From Verrucomicrobiia bacterium (GTDB taxonomy: Bacteria; Verrucomicrobiota; Verrucomicrobiia; Limisphaerales; UBA9464): a DNA stretch of 64,000 bases. The notes below the pieces were generated by a model. It was not told the DNA's origin. It did not search any database and saw nothing but the letters and a program-made list of their open reading frames with translations. The position numbers were made by a program, and so were the translations under genes. Below, in pieces: positions 1 through 8,091 of the stretch (position 1 is the first letter of the stretch; each line of letters starts with the position of its first letter). The stretch lies in NCBI GenBank assembly GCA_019634635.1, contig JAHCBB010000007.1, positions 143,872 through 207,871 on the forward strand, written 5' to 3'.

Positions 1-2373
1 AAGTTCATGTTTCGATGGGATGTGACTCATATTTTGGACACTGCAGGTGCACACATCCCTGAACACGGAACGCCCACCGTTATCATCTTCGGGAAGAATC
101 AGCCGCCGGTTATGGCGACCGTCCGGGTCGTCAGCGGGATTAAAGGTGAACCCGGGATTCCCGCAGACCCGGTCCAAGGCTTCGTTTGGCAAGCCATGCT
201 AGCTCAAGTCGACGTCGCGGGAAGCCAAAGCGAATGGGTCAGTGTTGCGGATTCAGCACGAGCTATCTTTCACAAGCATCCGTGGAGCTTGGGAGGAGGT
301 GGAGCTTCCGAGCTCAAGACTTTGTTAGAGGAGGCTTGCTCGAATTGTTTCTCCACTTTTGTCGAGCATCGGCGCGGCAACCCTGTAGTTGGGTTTGGAG
401 TGATCATGGGGGAGGAGGAGTGTTTCTCCAGACCTCCGACGTGCCTTGATCGGGTAAACGCGCCGAAGCAGTTCAGGCGAGCTGTCGTGGAAGGTGAAGA
501 CGTTCGCGACTGGGCGATTAACTGTGACCAAGAGGCGCTCTTCCCCTACGACCGCGCAATGGAGCTATCGAGTGACCGACTTCTCCTCGACCAGCTTTGG
601 ATTTTGCGGTCGATACTCGCGAACCGTCCAGACTTCAGCGGATTGACTTACGCTGCCGCTGGCAGGCCATTTTGGGAATATCACCAGATCCCGATTGAAC
701 GGAATTTGGCGGACCGATTGATCGTCTTCTGTGCTGTCTCAACGCACATCAACTTCGCCCTGAATCGCGGCCCTAAGGCTTTCAAACAGTCCGCTCCAAT
801 CGCGAAACTGAAAACCGAAGATGAACGCCAGCACCAGCTGTTACTTGGTGTTCTCAATAGCTCATCCGCCGCCTTCTGGTTAAGGCAGGTCTGCGCGCCG
901 AAAGGCGGAAGCGGCATCGGTCGCGGTATTCAAAACGAGCCTTGGGAGGGGCGCATGACCTTCAACGCTGCACAGGTCGCAAACATCCCGGTTCCAGATG
1001 TATGCCCTTCCCAGCTTCCGATCGCGCTCGTCCAAACCAGCACGGCCCTGGAGGCCCAGTCGTCGGGCGCCACGCTGTTGAGTTGGGGCGGCCCCGGGAG
1101 GGAGGACCTGCGCGTGTGGCTGGCCCACTCCCGCGACGCCTGGCACCGCCAACGCCGCCAGATGATCGCTTGGCAGGAGGACCTGGATTGGCAGATCTAC
1201 GAGTCCTTCAAGCTCATCGATGCTGGAGATGGTGTGAGTCAACCCGATGGGGCGGTGCAGGTCCCGCCCGATGGCGTCGAACTCGGCCAGCGCGCCTTCG
1301 AAATCGTCATGGCCCGAAAGATGAAGGCGGGCGAACTGCAAACGACCTGGTTCGAGCGGCACGGCTCCACGCCTATCACGGAAGTCCCGGGTCACTGGCC
1401 GACCGCGTATCGCGAATTGGTCGAACGACGCATCCAACGCATTGCCGACGACTCCAACATCCGTCTCATCGAGCAGCCCGAATACAAGCGCCGCTGGAAC
1501 ACCGAACCGTGGGACGAGCAGTTGGAGAAGGCCCTGACCCAATGGCTGCTCGACCGCATCGAGCGCGTCATCGGACGCGACTTGAACGCTCCGGAAGGCA
1601 GCGAGGCCGCGAAGGCGTTTCAGCCCAAGATCGAGTTGCTCACCACCCAGCAGATCACCGACCTCGTCCTCGATCGCTCCTTCCGCGAAGCCGCCGAAAT
1701 CTACCGTGGCCGCGCCGACTTCGATCCGCACAAGCTCGTCGCCGAACTGATCCAGAGCGCCGCCGTCCCGTTCCTCCCGGGCCAGCGCTACAAGGAAAGC
1801 GGTCTTCGCAAACGCGTGGTCTGGGAGGAAACCTGGGACAAGCAGCGCGCGGAGGACGCCATCGACAACGAACTCGGCCTCAACGCTCCAAACCTGTCCG
1901 AAGCCGACCGCAAACGCCTCGAAGCCGACGCCAAGGTGCGCAAAGCCCAACGCATCGGCGACATCCCAGTCCCGCCCAAATACGCCAGCGCCGACTTCCG
2001 TTCCTCCGTCTTCTGGTCCCTGCGCGGCAAGCTGGACGTGCCCAAGGAACGCTTCATCAGCTATCCCGGATGCAGTCGGGACGGCGACCCGTGCCTGACC
2101 GTTGCCTGGGCCGGCCTCGACCCCCTGCAACAGGCGAAAGCGCTCGCCGCCCACTACGGTGAGTTGCAACAGACCGGGGCCGGTCAGCCGAAGCTCCTGC
2201 TGGTCTTGGCCGGCTTGAACGAACTGCTGCCCTGGCTCAAGCAGTGGCACAACCAGCTCGACCCCGAGTTCGGCCTGAAGATGGGCGACTACTACGAAGA
2301 ATACGTCCGCGAAGAAGCCAAACGCTTCGGGAAGTCCCTGGTGGACCTGAAGCAGATTGCCCTGACTCCCTGA
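1..2373 (+). CDS. pglX: BREX-2-like adenine-specific DNA methyltransferase PglX, C-terminal part (truncated by window edge)
   Basis: This is probably the C-terminal part of PglX, the BREX methyltransferase that marks host DNA with N6-methyladenine. The reading frame is open from base 1, so the ATG at 7 is very likely internal. The visible protein starts inside a segment (LDTAGAHIPEHGTPTVIIFG) that in Eco57I-class methylases normally lies just after the catalytic NPPF-type motif. The SAM-binding and catalytic motifs must therefore be upstream of the window. The rest looks like the target-recognition region and the long charged tail typical of PglX. The downstream order PglY, PglZ, BrxD, BrxHI is the BREX type 2 order, which supports the call. 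The stop codon is followed after 3 nt by a palindromic repeat array. Identity rests on context plus the remaining sequence; I cannot check the catalytic domain. Confidence 0.78.
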   Translation, partial: KFMFRWDVTHILDTAGAHIPEHGTPTVIIFGKNQPPVMATVRVVSGIKGEPGIPADPVQGFVWQAMLAQVDVAGSQSEWVSVADSARAIFHKHPWSLGGGGASELKTLLEEACSNCFSTFVEHRRGNPVVGFGVIMGEEECFSRPPTCLDRVNAPKQFRRAVVEGEDVRDWAINCDQEALFPYDRAMELSSDRLLLDQLWILRSILANRPDFSGLTYAAAGRPFWEYHQIPIERNLADRLIVFCAVSTHINFALNRGPKAFKQSAPIAKLKTEDERQHQLLLGVLNSSSAAFWLRQVCAPKGGSGIGRGIQNEPWEGRMTFNAAQVANIPVPDVCPSQLPIALVQTSTALEAQSSGATLLSWGGPGREDLRVWLAHSRDAWHRQRRQMIAWQEDLDWQIYESFKLIDAGDGVSQPDGAVQVPPDGVELGQRAFEIVMARKMKAGELQTTWFERHGSTPITEVPGHWPTAYRELVERRIQRIADDSNIRLIEQPEYKRRWNTEPWDEQLEKALTQWLLDRIERVIGRDLNAPEGSEAAKAFQPKIELLTTQQITDLVLDRSFREAAEIYRGRADFDPHKLVAELIQSAAVPFLPGQRYKESGLRKRVVWEETWDKQRAEDAIDNELGLNAPNLSEADRKRLEADAKVRKAQRIGDIPVPPKYASADFRSSVFWSLRGKLDVPKERFISYPGCSRDGDPCLTVAWAGLDPLQQAKALAAHYGELQQTGAGQPKLLLVLAGLNELLPWLKQWHNQLDPEFGLKMGDYYEEYVREEAKRFGKSLVDLKQIALTP

Positions 2374-2763
2374 ACTGCCCACGAATCACACGAATGCACA
2401 CGAATCCGAAAAGGACATTCGCCTCCTCTCTGGTCGACTCCATCGCCCTCTTCATTGGTGTCGATTCGTGCGATTCGTGGGCCACTCCCGTTCGACCTGA
2501 GATGCAACTGCACTGCCCACGAATCACACGAATGCACACGAATCCGAAAAGGACATTCGCCTCCTCTCTGGTCGATTCCATCGCCCTCTTCATTGGTGTC
2601 GATTCGTGCGATTCGTGGGTCACTCCCGTTCGACCTGAGATGCAACTGCACTGCCCACGAATCACACGAATGAACACGAATTCGGAAACGAAGAGATCGA
2701 TTCGATGGTGTCTCCGCATCTTTCGTGTCGATTCGTGCGATTCGTGGGCCCTCCCGTTCATTG
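2374..2763. repeat. Tandem array of three BREX-junction palindromes (138-bp units)
   Basis: The first two units, 2374-2511 and 2512-2649, are each 138 bp and nearly identical; I count only two clear base differences. The third unit starts at 2650 with the same first bases but has a divergent middle and ends near 2763. Each unit contains an imperfect palindrome: 2377-2482, 2515-2620 and 2653-2749. The left arm starts GCCCACGAATC and carries three CACGAAT words. The right arm ends GATTCGTGGGC and carries two ATTCGTG words. The array fills the whole gap between the pglX stop and the next start at 2765. Open frames reading through it have no credible protein signature. Confidence 0.9.
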
Positions 2764-2764
2764 C

Positions 2765-3331
2765 ATGAGCACACCACCTTCCTCCGGCTCCGCCCTCACG
2801 CGTGAGGCGATTGTGGACGCGTTGTCGGCCCTCTCCGATGAGCTCGGAAAGCAGGGCGTGATCGGCGAGGTCTGCCTGTTCGGCGGCACCGTGATGGTGC
2901 TGGCCTTCAATGCCCGGCTTTCGACCAAGGACGTGGACGCCATCTTCCATCCAACGACGCTCACCCGCGAGCTGGTGCGTCGGATCGGCGAAGAACGGCA
3001 ACTGCCCCCGGATTGGCTGAACGACGGGGTGAAAGGATTCGTGTCGGACCGTCATGAGACGACCACCGGCAATCTGCCCCAGTTCCCAAACCTCCGCCTC
3101 ACCATGCCGGTGCCTGAATACCTGCTGGCCATGAAGTGCATGGCGGCCCGGGTGGGCGGGACCACCGGGGAAGGCTCCGATGTGCCCGACATCGAGTTCC
3201 TCATCCGCCACCTGCGGTTGGAGAACGCCCGGGCTGTCCTGGACCTGGTGAGCCGGTACTATCCCGAGAATCGCATTCCCCCCCGAACCCAGTACCTTGT
3301 CGAAGGCCTATTTGAGGAAGGACAGATATGA
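2765..3331 (+). CDS. DUF6036-type nucleotidyltransferase (AbiEii-like fold), embedded in the BREX operon
   Basis: This 188-aa protein has the hallmark of the nucleotidyltransferase fold: CLFGGTVMVLAF (residues about 38-49) followed by the metal-binding acidic pair in TKDVDAIF (about 57-64). That is the GG(T/S)...DxD arrangement of AbiEii/MNT-type enzymes, and I place it in the DUF6036 family. Such proteins are often toxin-like partners in toxin-antitoxin or abortive-infection modules that modify RNA or protein; its substrate here is not known. An in-frame ATG lies upstream inside the repeat at 2705. I chose 2765 because the protein-like sequence (MSTPPSSG...) begins there, 15 nt after the palindrome ends. 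Its stop overlaps the next gene's start (ATGA), so the two are translationally coupled. It is an insertion relative to the standard BREX-2 gene order. Confidence 0.75.
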   Translation: MSTPPSSGSALTREAIVDALSALSDELGKQGVIGEVCLFGGTVMVLAFNARLSTKDVDAIFHPTTLTRELVRRIGEERQLPPDWLNDGVKGFVSDRHETTTGNLPQFPNLRLTMPVPEYLLAMKCMAARVGGTTGEGSDVPDIEFLIRHLRLENARAVLDLVSRYYPENRIPPRTQYLVEGLFEEGQI

Positions 3332-3708
3332 GACCCAAGTCATTGCAAGAGGTCGCCGTGCTGACGGCGAACGGTGATTCCTTCGACCGGTGCCTCGCCA
3401 ATTTCCTTGATGGCTTTTATGCGGCGCCTTCCTTTGCCGCTTTGGTGGATTCGCCTCCGCTGCTGGCGCCCATGGATTCTGAAACTGGCCGGGTCCGAGA
3501 CGCCTACCTTGCTGCCACCGCGGAGGAACTATCGCGTCGCCTAAATCTCCCCAGCCCTGACTGGGCCCTGAGCGACGAGCGACGTCTTCACAATCCTTGG
3601 TTTGCCTCACAGCTAGCCGCGCTTCGGGGTGTGCTCATCCTGGAGAGCCCACCGGCGTTCCGAGCCCGCAACTTGTTCGTCAGCAACAACGCCCTGTCCC
3701 GGACTTGA
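3328..3708 (+). CDS. Small partner protein of the DUF6036 nucleotidyltransferase (possible antitoxin)
   Basis: A 126-aa protein whose ATG overlaps the stop codon of the nucleotidyltransferase gene by 4 nt, a classic coupled pair. No signal peptide or membrane segment is visible. The C-terminal half (RLHNPWFASQLAALR, then LESPPAFRARNLFVSNNALS) matches my recollection of small proteins that accompany DUF6036 nucleotidyltransferases. From the pairing I infer that it neutralises or directs the enzyme; no catalytic motif is visible. It could equally be a structural subunit. The gene ends 13 nt before the next palindromic repeat. Confidence 0.6.
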   Translation: MRPKSLQEVAVLTANGDSFDRCLANFLDGFYAAPSFAALVDSPPLLAPMDSETGRVRDAYLAATAEELSRRLNLPSPDWALSDERRLHNPWFASQLAALRGVLILESPPAFRARNLFVSNNALSRT

Positions 3709-3721
3709 ACCACCGAGTGTG

Positions 3722-3818
3722 GCCCACGAATCGCACGAATGAACACGAATCGAGAAAAGAGAGAATCACCTGCTCCGGATCCCGCCTTCATTCGTGCCGA
3801 TTCGTGCGATTCGTGGGC
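3722..3818. repeat. BREX-junction palindrome, copy 4
   Basis: A single ~97 bp imperfect palindrome between the nucleotidyltransferase pair and pglY. The left arm has three CACGAAT words (GCCCACGAATCGCACGAATG at its outer end). The right arm has ATTCGTG words and ends GATTCGTGGGC. The right arm ends 20 nt before the pglY ATG. Confidence 0.9.
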
Positions 3819-3838
3819 AACCTCCCTTCATTGATTCC

Positions 3839-6800
3839 ATGGCCTACCTCAAAGACCTCATCGACCTGCCGGATCAAGTGCGGCAAGGGGACTTCGTCCT
3901 CCGCCTCACCGAAGGCCTCGGCAACCCGGAGCAGACGCTGGAGAACTACGTCGTCACCCCGGAGCTGGCGAAGTGCTTCCGGCAGGCGCTGGACCTCGTC
4001 AAATCCAGCCTGCAATCGCACTCCAGCAAGGGCGCCTACCTCCACGGCAGCTTCGGCTCCGGCAAGTCGCACTTCATGGCGGTGCTGAACCTGATGCTCG
4101 CCAACCATCCGGCGATCCAGAGGTTCGCGGAATTCCCCCCGCTGCTGGCGGAGACCAACTGGAACGACTGGGGCCACGGGAAGAAGTTCCTGCTGGTGCC
4201 GTTCCACATGATCGGGAAGACGGACCTCACGTCGGCCATCCTGGAGGGCTACACCGACTTCGTGACCCGCCTGCATCCCGACAAGCCGCACCCGGGCGTC
4301 TATCGTTCCGAGAAGCTGATCGAGAACGCCCGAAACCTGCGCAAGCAGATGCGTGACGCCGCGTTCTTCAAGGCCATCAACGAGGAATTCGCGGAGGGCG
4401 ATGATTCAAGTCTCGCGATGGCAGACCAAACTGAGTTGGTTTCCCGCGGCGGGGATTGGGGGCTGCTCGGCAGCGCCTGGGATGCAGCCTCCTTTGACCG
4501 CGCGTGCAATGCCCATCCGCAGAATCCCGAGCGCATTCGCCTCGTGGGTTCGCTGGTTGCCACCATCTTTAGCCACGCCCACGGCACGGCGGAATACATC
4601 AACCTCGACAACGGGTTGTCGGTCATCAGCAACCACGCGAAGTCGCTGGGCTACGATGCGATCATCCTCTTCCTCGACGAACTCATCCTCTGGCTGGCCA
4701 GCCACGCGGGCAAACCGGAGTTCGTGACCCAGCAAGGTCAGCTGCTGGCGAAGCTCGTCGAATCGCAGAACGCCAAGCGGGATGTCCCGCTGATCAGCTT
4801 CATCGCCCGCCAGAAGAGTCTGCGGGAGCTCGTGGGTGACACCATGCTGGGGGCGCAATACGTCTCCCTCGACGATTCAATCAAGCACTTCGACCAGCGT
4901 TTCGACGTCATCAAGCTCGAAGACCGCAATCTGCCGACCATCGCGCAGAAGCGGGTCTTGAAACCCAGGAGCGAAGCCGCTCGCCAGCAGATCGACGAAG
5001 CGTTTCGCCAGACGGAGAAGCTGCGGCGCGACGTGCTGGACGTGCTGCAAACCAAGGAGGGCGACCGGAATCAGTTCCGGAAGATTTATCCCTTCAGTCC
5101 GGCCCTCATGGAGACCCTGGTGGCCCTCTCCACCCTGCTTCAGCGCGAGCGCACCGCGTTGAAGATCATGCTCATGCTGTTGGTGGAGCAGAAGGAGACG
5201 CTGGAACTCGGACAGATCATCCCCGTCGGCGACATATTCGACATCATCATGAAGGGTGAAGAGCCCTTCAGCGACGTCATCCGCGTCCACTTCGAGAACG
5301 CCCGGCGGCTTTACCTCCAGCAACTCCTGCCGCTGATCGAGGCCAGGAACGGCATCCGCAAGGAACAGGCCGACGCGGGAAGCCCGACGGATCCCAAGGT
5401 CATCGGATTCCGCCGGGATGATCGCCTCGCCAAGACCTTGCTGCTTTCGGCGCTCGCGCCCGAGGTGGAGTCCTTCCGGGCGATGACGGTCAACAAGCTG
5501 GCCGCGCTGAACCACGGCAGCATCAAGACGCCGATCCCCGGCCAGGAAGGCCGCGTGGTGTTGCAGAAGTGCCGCGAGTGGGCGTCCGAGATTGGGCAGA
5601 TCAAGATTGGCGACGAGGAAGGCAATCCGACCGTCAGCGTGCAGTTGGCCGGGGTGGATACCGACAGCCTCGTCAATCAGGCCGCCACCGAAGACAACGC
5701 CGGGAACCGGATCCGGAAGGTGAAGGAGCTGGTTTACGAGATGATGGGTCTCGAACTGGCCGACGCCCTGTGGATCAGCCACGACTTCCTCTGGCGGGGA
5801 ACCAAACGGCAATGCCAATTCCTGTTCGCCAATGTCCGGGAGCTCAACACCGAAACCCTGAACAACCAGACGGATGACTGGAAGGTCATCATCGATTTCC
5901 CCTTCGACAAGGACGAGAACCACGGTCCACGGGATGACCTGGCGAAGATCGATGGCTTCCGCCGCGAAGTTCCAAAGGGATCGCGCACCATCGCGTGGAT
6001 TCCGTCCTTCCTGAACAGCTCCGCCCAACGCGAGCTGGGCCTGTTGGTGAAGCTGGACCATGTGCTGACCGGAAGTCGCTTCGACACCTATGCCGCCCGG
6101 CTCTCGGCGGTGGAACGAACGCAGGCCAAGGTCATCCTGGAAAACCAGTCCCGGGCCCTGCGGCAGAAGATCAAAGGCTACCTTGAAGCCGCTTACGGTC
6201 TGGCCAGCGACAAGTCGTGCCTGGATTCGGCCCATACCCTCGACCCGGACGAGCAGATCTTGAGTCTCCATCCGAGCATCGCCATCCCGGTTCCCTCGGC
6301 GGCGACCCTCAAGGACGCCGTTCAGGAGGCATTGAGTGAAGCGCTCAAGGGACAGTTTCCGGGACATCCGGAGTTTTCCACGGACGCGCGGATCTCCGGG
6401 GCCAGCATCAAGCGGGTGTGGGTGGAGCTGGAGAAGGCCCTGCAATCCGCCGACGGGCGTTCCCCGGTGGACCCGGCCAACCGCCGTGATGTGAAGCTGA
6501 TCGCCGAGCCCTTGAAGCTGGCGACCATGGGCGAGACGCATCTGGTCGCGGACGGCCATTGGCGGCAGCACTTCGCGCCGAAGGAAGGCGGAGAAGGAGC
6601 CACCACGGTGGGCAAGCTTCGTCGGTGGATGGATGAACCACAGCCGATGGGCCTGCCGGCTGAACTTCAGAACCTGATCATCCTCTTCTTTGCCACGCAG
6701 GCGGATCGGTCGCTGACGCTGCATGGCGGCCCGGTGCAGGCCTCGCTGGATACGCTCCGGGACGAGATGGAACTCCGGAGCCAGCCGTTGCCAACGGCGG

Positions 6801-7846
6801 CTCAATGGAAGGAAGCCTGTGCGCGGGCTCAGGGGATCTTTGGACTCACGCCGGGTTCGATCTGCAATGCCTCCAATGTCGCGAGGCTGACCGCCGACCT
6901 GAAGAGCAAGGCGACGGAGTTCCAGTCCGGCGCGCAGAATCTGGTGGCGGAACTGGAACAGCGGCTGCAACAGCGCGGAATCGCAGTCAGCGCTTCAGAT
7001 CGGCTCGCCACGGCCCGGGCGGGACGTGACTTGCTGGAAGCCATCCGCAGCGCGACCGAGACGCAGGTCATTGCGGCCTTGGCTGCCGCTCCTTGGACAC
7101 AGCTTCCGCTGGTTCTCGGCACTTCCATCCGGCAAGCGGCGTCGGTTTCCAACGCGTTGCAGCGAACGAAGTGGAACATCATCGATTCCGCTTCCCGTCT
7201 GACCGACTACCGGCAGGCGGCGGGTGCCGCCATCGCCTCACGAGTTCAGGAGGTTCTGACGCGAAACGAACAGGACGTCGCCCTGCCGGGGACATTGGCG
7301 AGAATCGAGGACGACGCAGCCACCCTGCTGGCGGATCGTCCGCCCACGCCACCGGCACCGGTTCCCACGCCTCCATTCCCCACTTCAACACCATCCCAGG
7401 GAACAGACATTCCGGTGGTTCCGCCGTCGCCGATCCCGGTTCCTGCCTGGAATCCGCCCGCTTCACCCACTCCGGCCGCAGGAGTTTCTTGGCACCGAAG
7501 CGACGCAGCGGAGGTGGAGCAGCTCTACGCCAACCAGCCTGACCAGTTGGCACGCAACCGTCGGTTGGTGACGGAGCTGAAGTCGCTCTACGGCGCCAGC
7601 CAGGTCGCCGGTGACCAACTGCCCCCGGGTTTACCCCAAGCGCAGATTGTCGAGGTCCTCGAAGTCCATCACATCCAACCTCTGTCCAAGGGGGGAGCGG
7701 ATGAACGGAGCAACATGATCGTGGTGACGGCTTCTCTCCACGCACTCATCCACGCAGATCCTGACTGCCGGATCGATCTTGGAACGGGAACCATGGAACT
7801 TTTTGGCGTGCGACTCGGGTTGCACGTGGACGCGCAGCACGGATGA
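3839..7846 (+). CDS. pglY: BREX-2-like ATPase PglY with C-terminal HNH-like domain
   Basis: A large P-loop ATPase of 1335 aa, the PglY/BrxC-class component that every BREX system carries. The Walker A motif is GSFGSGKS at residues 70-77. A Walker B-like strand, AIILFLDE, ends at about residue 281. The body is long and helical. From about residue 1165 there is a proline-rich linker, then a C-terminal motif EVHHIQPLSKGG (1275-1286) with N1292, H1301 and H1305. This matches the beta-beta-alpha HNH endonuclease pattern but lacks the paired cysteines many HNH domains use for zinc. I infer a nuclease or nuclease-derived DNA-binding tail on the ATPase. I chose the ATG at 3839 because the in-frame ATG at 3794 lies inside the palindromic repeat and would add a repeat-encoded peptide. 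No clear Shine-Dalgarno precedes it. It is followed by two palindromes and pglZ. Confidence 0.85.
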   Translation: MAYLKDLIDLPDQVRQGDFVLRLTEGLGNPEQTLENYVVTPELAKCFRQALDLVKSSLQSHSSKGAYLHGSFGSGKSHFMAVLNLMLANHPAIQRFAEFPPLLAETNWNDWGHGKKFLLVPFHMIGKTDLTSAILEGYTDFVTRLHPDKPHPGVYRSEKLIENARNLRKQMRDAAFFKAINEEFAEGDDSSLAMADQTELVSRGGDWGLLGSAWDAASFDRACNAHPQNPERIRLVGSLVATIFSHAHGTAEYINLDNGLSVISNHAKSLGYDAIILFLDELILWLASHAGKPEFVTQQGQLLAKLVESQNAKRDVPLISFIARQKSLRELVGDTMLGAQYVSLDDSIKHFDQRFDVIKLEDRNLPTIAQKRVLKPRSEAARQQIDEAFRQTEKLRRDVLDVLQTKEGDRNQFRKIYPFSPALMETLVALSTLLQRERTALKIMLMLLVEQKETLELGQIIPVGDIFDIIMKGEEPFSDVIRVHFENARRLYLQQLLPLIEARNGIRKEQADAGSPTDPKVIGFRRDDRLAKTLLLSALAPEVESFRAMTVNKLAALNHGSIKTPIPGQEGRVVLQKCREWASEIGQIKIGDEEGNPTVSVQLAGVDTDSLVNQAATEDNAGNRIRKVKELVYEMMGLELADALWISHDFLWRGTKRQCQFLFANVRELNTETLNNQTDDWKVIIDFPFDKDENHGPRDDLAKIDGFRREVPKGSRTIAWIPSFLNSSAQRELGLLVKLDHVLTGSRFDTYAARLSAVERTQAKVILENQSRALRQKIKGYLEAAYGLASDKSCLDSAHTLDPDEQILSLHPSIAIPVPSAATLKDAVQEALSEALKGQFPGHPEFSTDARISGASIKRVWVELEKALQSADGRSPVDPANRRDVKLIAEPLKLATMGETHLVADGHWRQHFAPKEGGEGATTVGKLRRWMDEPQPMGLPAELQNLIILFFATQADRSLTLHGGPVQASLDTLRDEMELRSQPLPTAAQWKEACARAQGIFGLTPGSICNASNVARLTADLKSKATEFQSGAQNLVAELEQRLQQRGIAVSASDRLATARAGRDLLEAIRSATETQVIAALAAAPWTQLPLVLGTSIRQAASVSNALQRTKWNIIDSASRLTDYRQAAGAAIASRVQEVLTRNEQDVALPGTLARIEDDAATLLADRPPTPPAPVPTPPFPTSTPSQGTDIPVVPPSPIPVPAWNPPASPTPAAGVSWHRSDAAEVEQLYANQPDQLARNRRLVTELKSLYGASQVAGDQLPPGLPQAQIVEVLEVHHIQPLSKGGADERSNMIVVTASLHALIHADPDCRIDLGTGTMELFGVRLGLHVDAQHG

Positions 7847-7866
7847 CCTGCCCAACGAGCCGAAGG

Positions 7867-7963
7867 GCCCACGAATCGCACGAATGAACACGAATCCAGG
7901 GAAGCCAGAGGGAGCTTTTCAGAGTCGGTCCATCGTTCGTGCCGATTCGCGCGATTCGTGGGC
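7867..7963. repeat. BREX-junction palindrome, copy 5
   Basis: The first of two copies between pglY and pglZ, ~97 bp, beginning 20 nt after the pglY stop. The left arm has three CACGAAT words. The right arm reads CGATTCGCGCGATTCGTGGG, so one ATTCGTG word is changed to ATTCGCG, giving a local mismatch in the stem. Confidence 0.88.
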
Positions 7964-7983
7964 AACTCTCCCAGGAACCGGCA

Positions 7984-8080
7984 GCCCACGAATGAACACG
8001 AATCGGACAAAAAAGACGCTCGTGGGAGAGGAATCTCTCTTCCCCCTCCGTATTGGTGTCGATTCGTGAGATTCGTGGGC
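7984..8080. repeat. BREX-junction palindrome, copy 6
   Basis: The second copy between pglY and pglZ, also 97 bp. Its left arm lacks the middle CACGAAT word (GCCCACGAATGAACACGAAT), so the stem is shorter or bulged. The right arm keeps GATTCGTGAGATTCGTGGGC. It ends 11 nt before the pglZ ATG. Confidence 0.88.
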
Positions 8081-8091
8081 ACTTCATTTCC

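Noticed and set aside
880..2382. Long antisense open frame over pglX (and similar ones at 4877-6970, 20386-22929, 23783-25276 and 29661-32705)
   Set aside because: GC-rich coding DNA yields long antisense frames. Their translations show no domain logic, while the opposite strand encodes clear families.
2374..2763. Possible CRISPR array
   Set aside because: Only three units of 138 bp with near-identical interiors. There are no short direct repeats with unique spacers and no cas genes nearby.
2244..2777. Overlapping open frames on both strands reading through the palindrome array
   Set aside because: They translate the repeat itself (recurring IRVHSCDSW and ESHESTR-like peptides), have no domain and change with each copy. 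They are shadows of the DNA repeat.
3794..3838. Upstream ATG for pglY (likewise 8053 for pglZ, 12270 for brxHI and 2705 for the nucleotidyltransferase)
   Set aside because: All four lie inside palindromic repeats and would add similar repeat-encoded peptides (IRAIRG-like). The protein-like sequence begins at the later start in each case.
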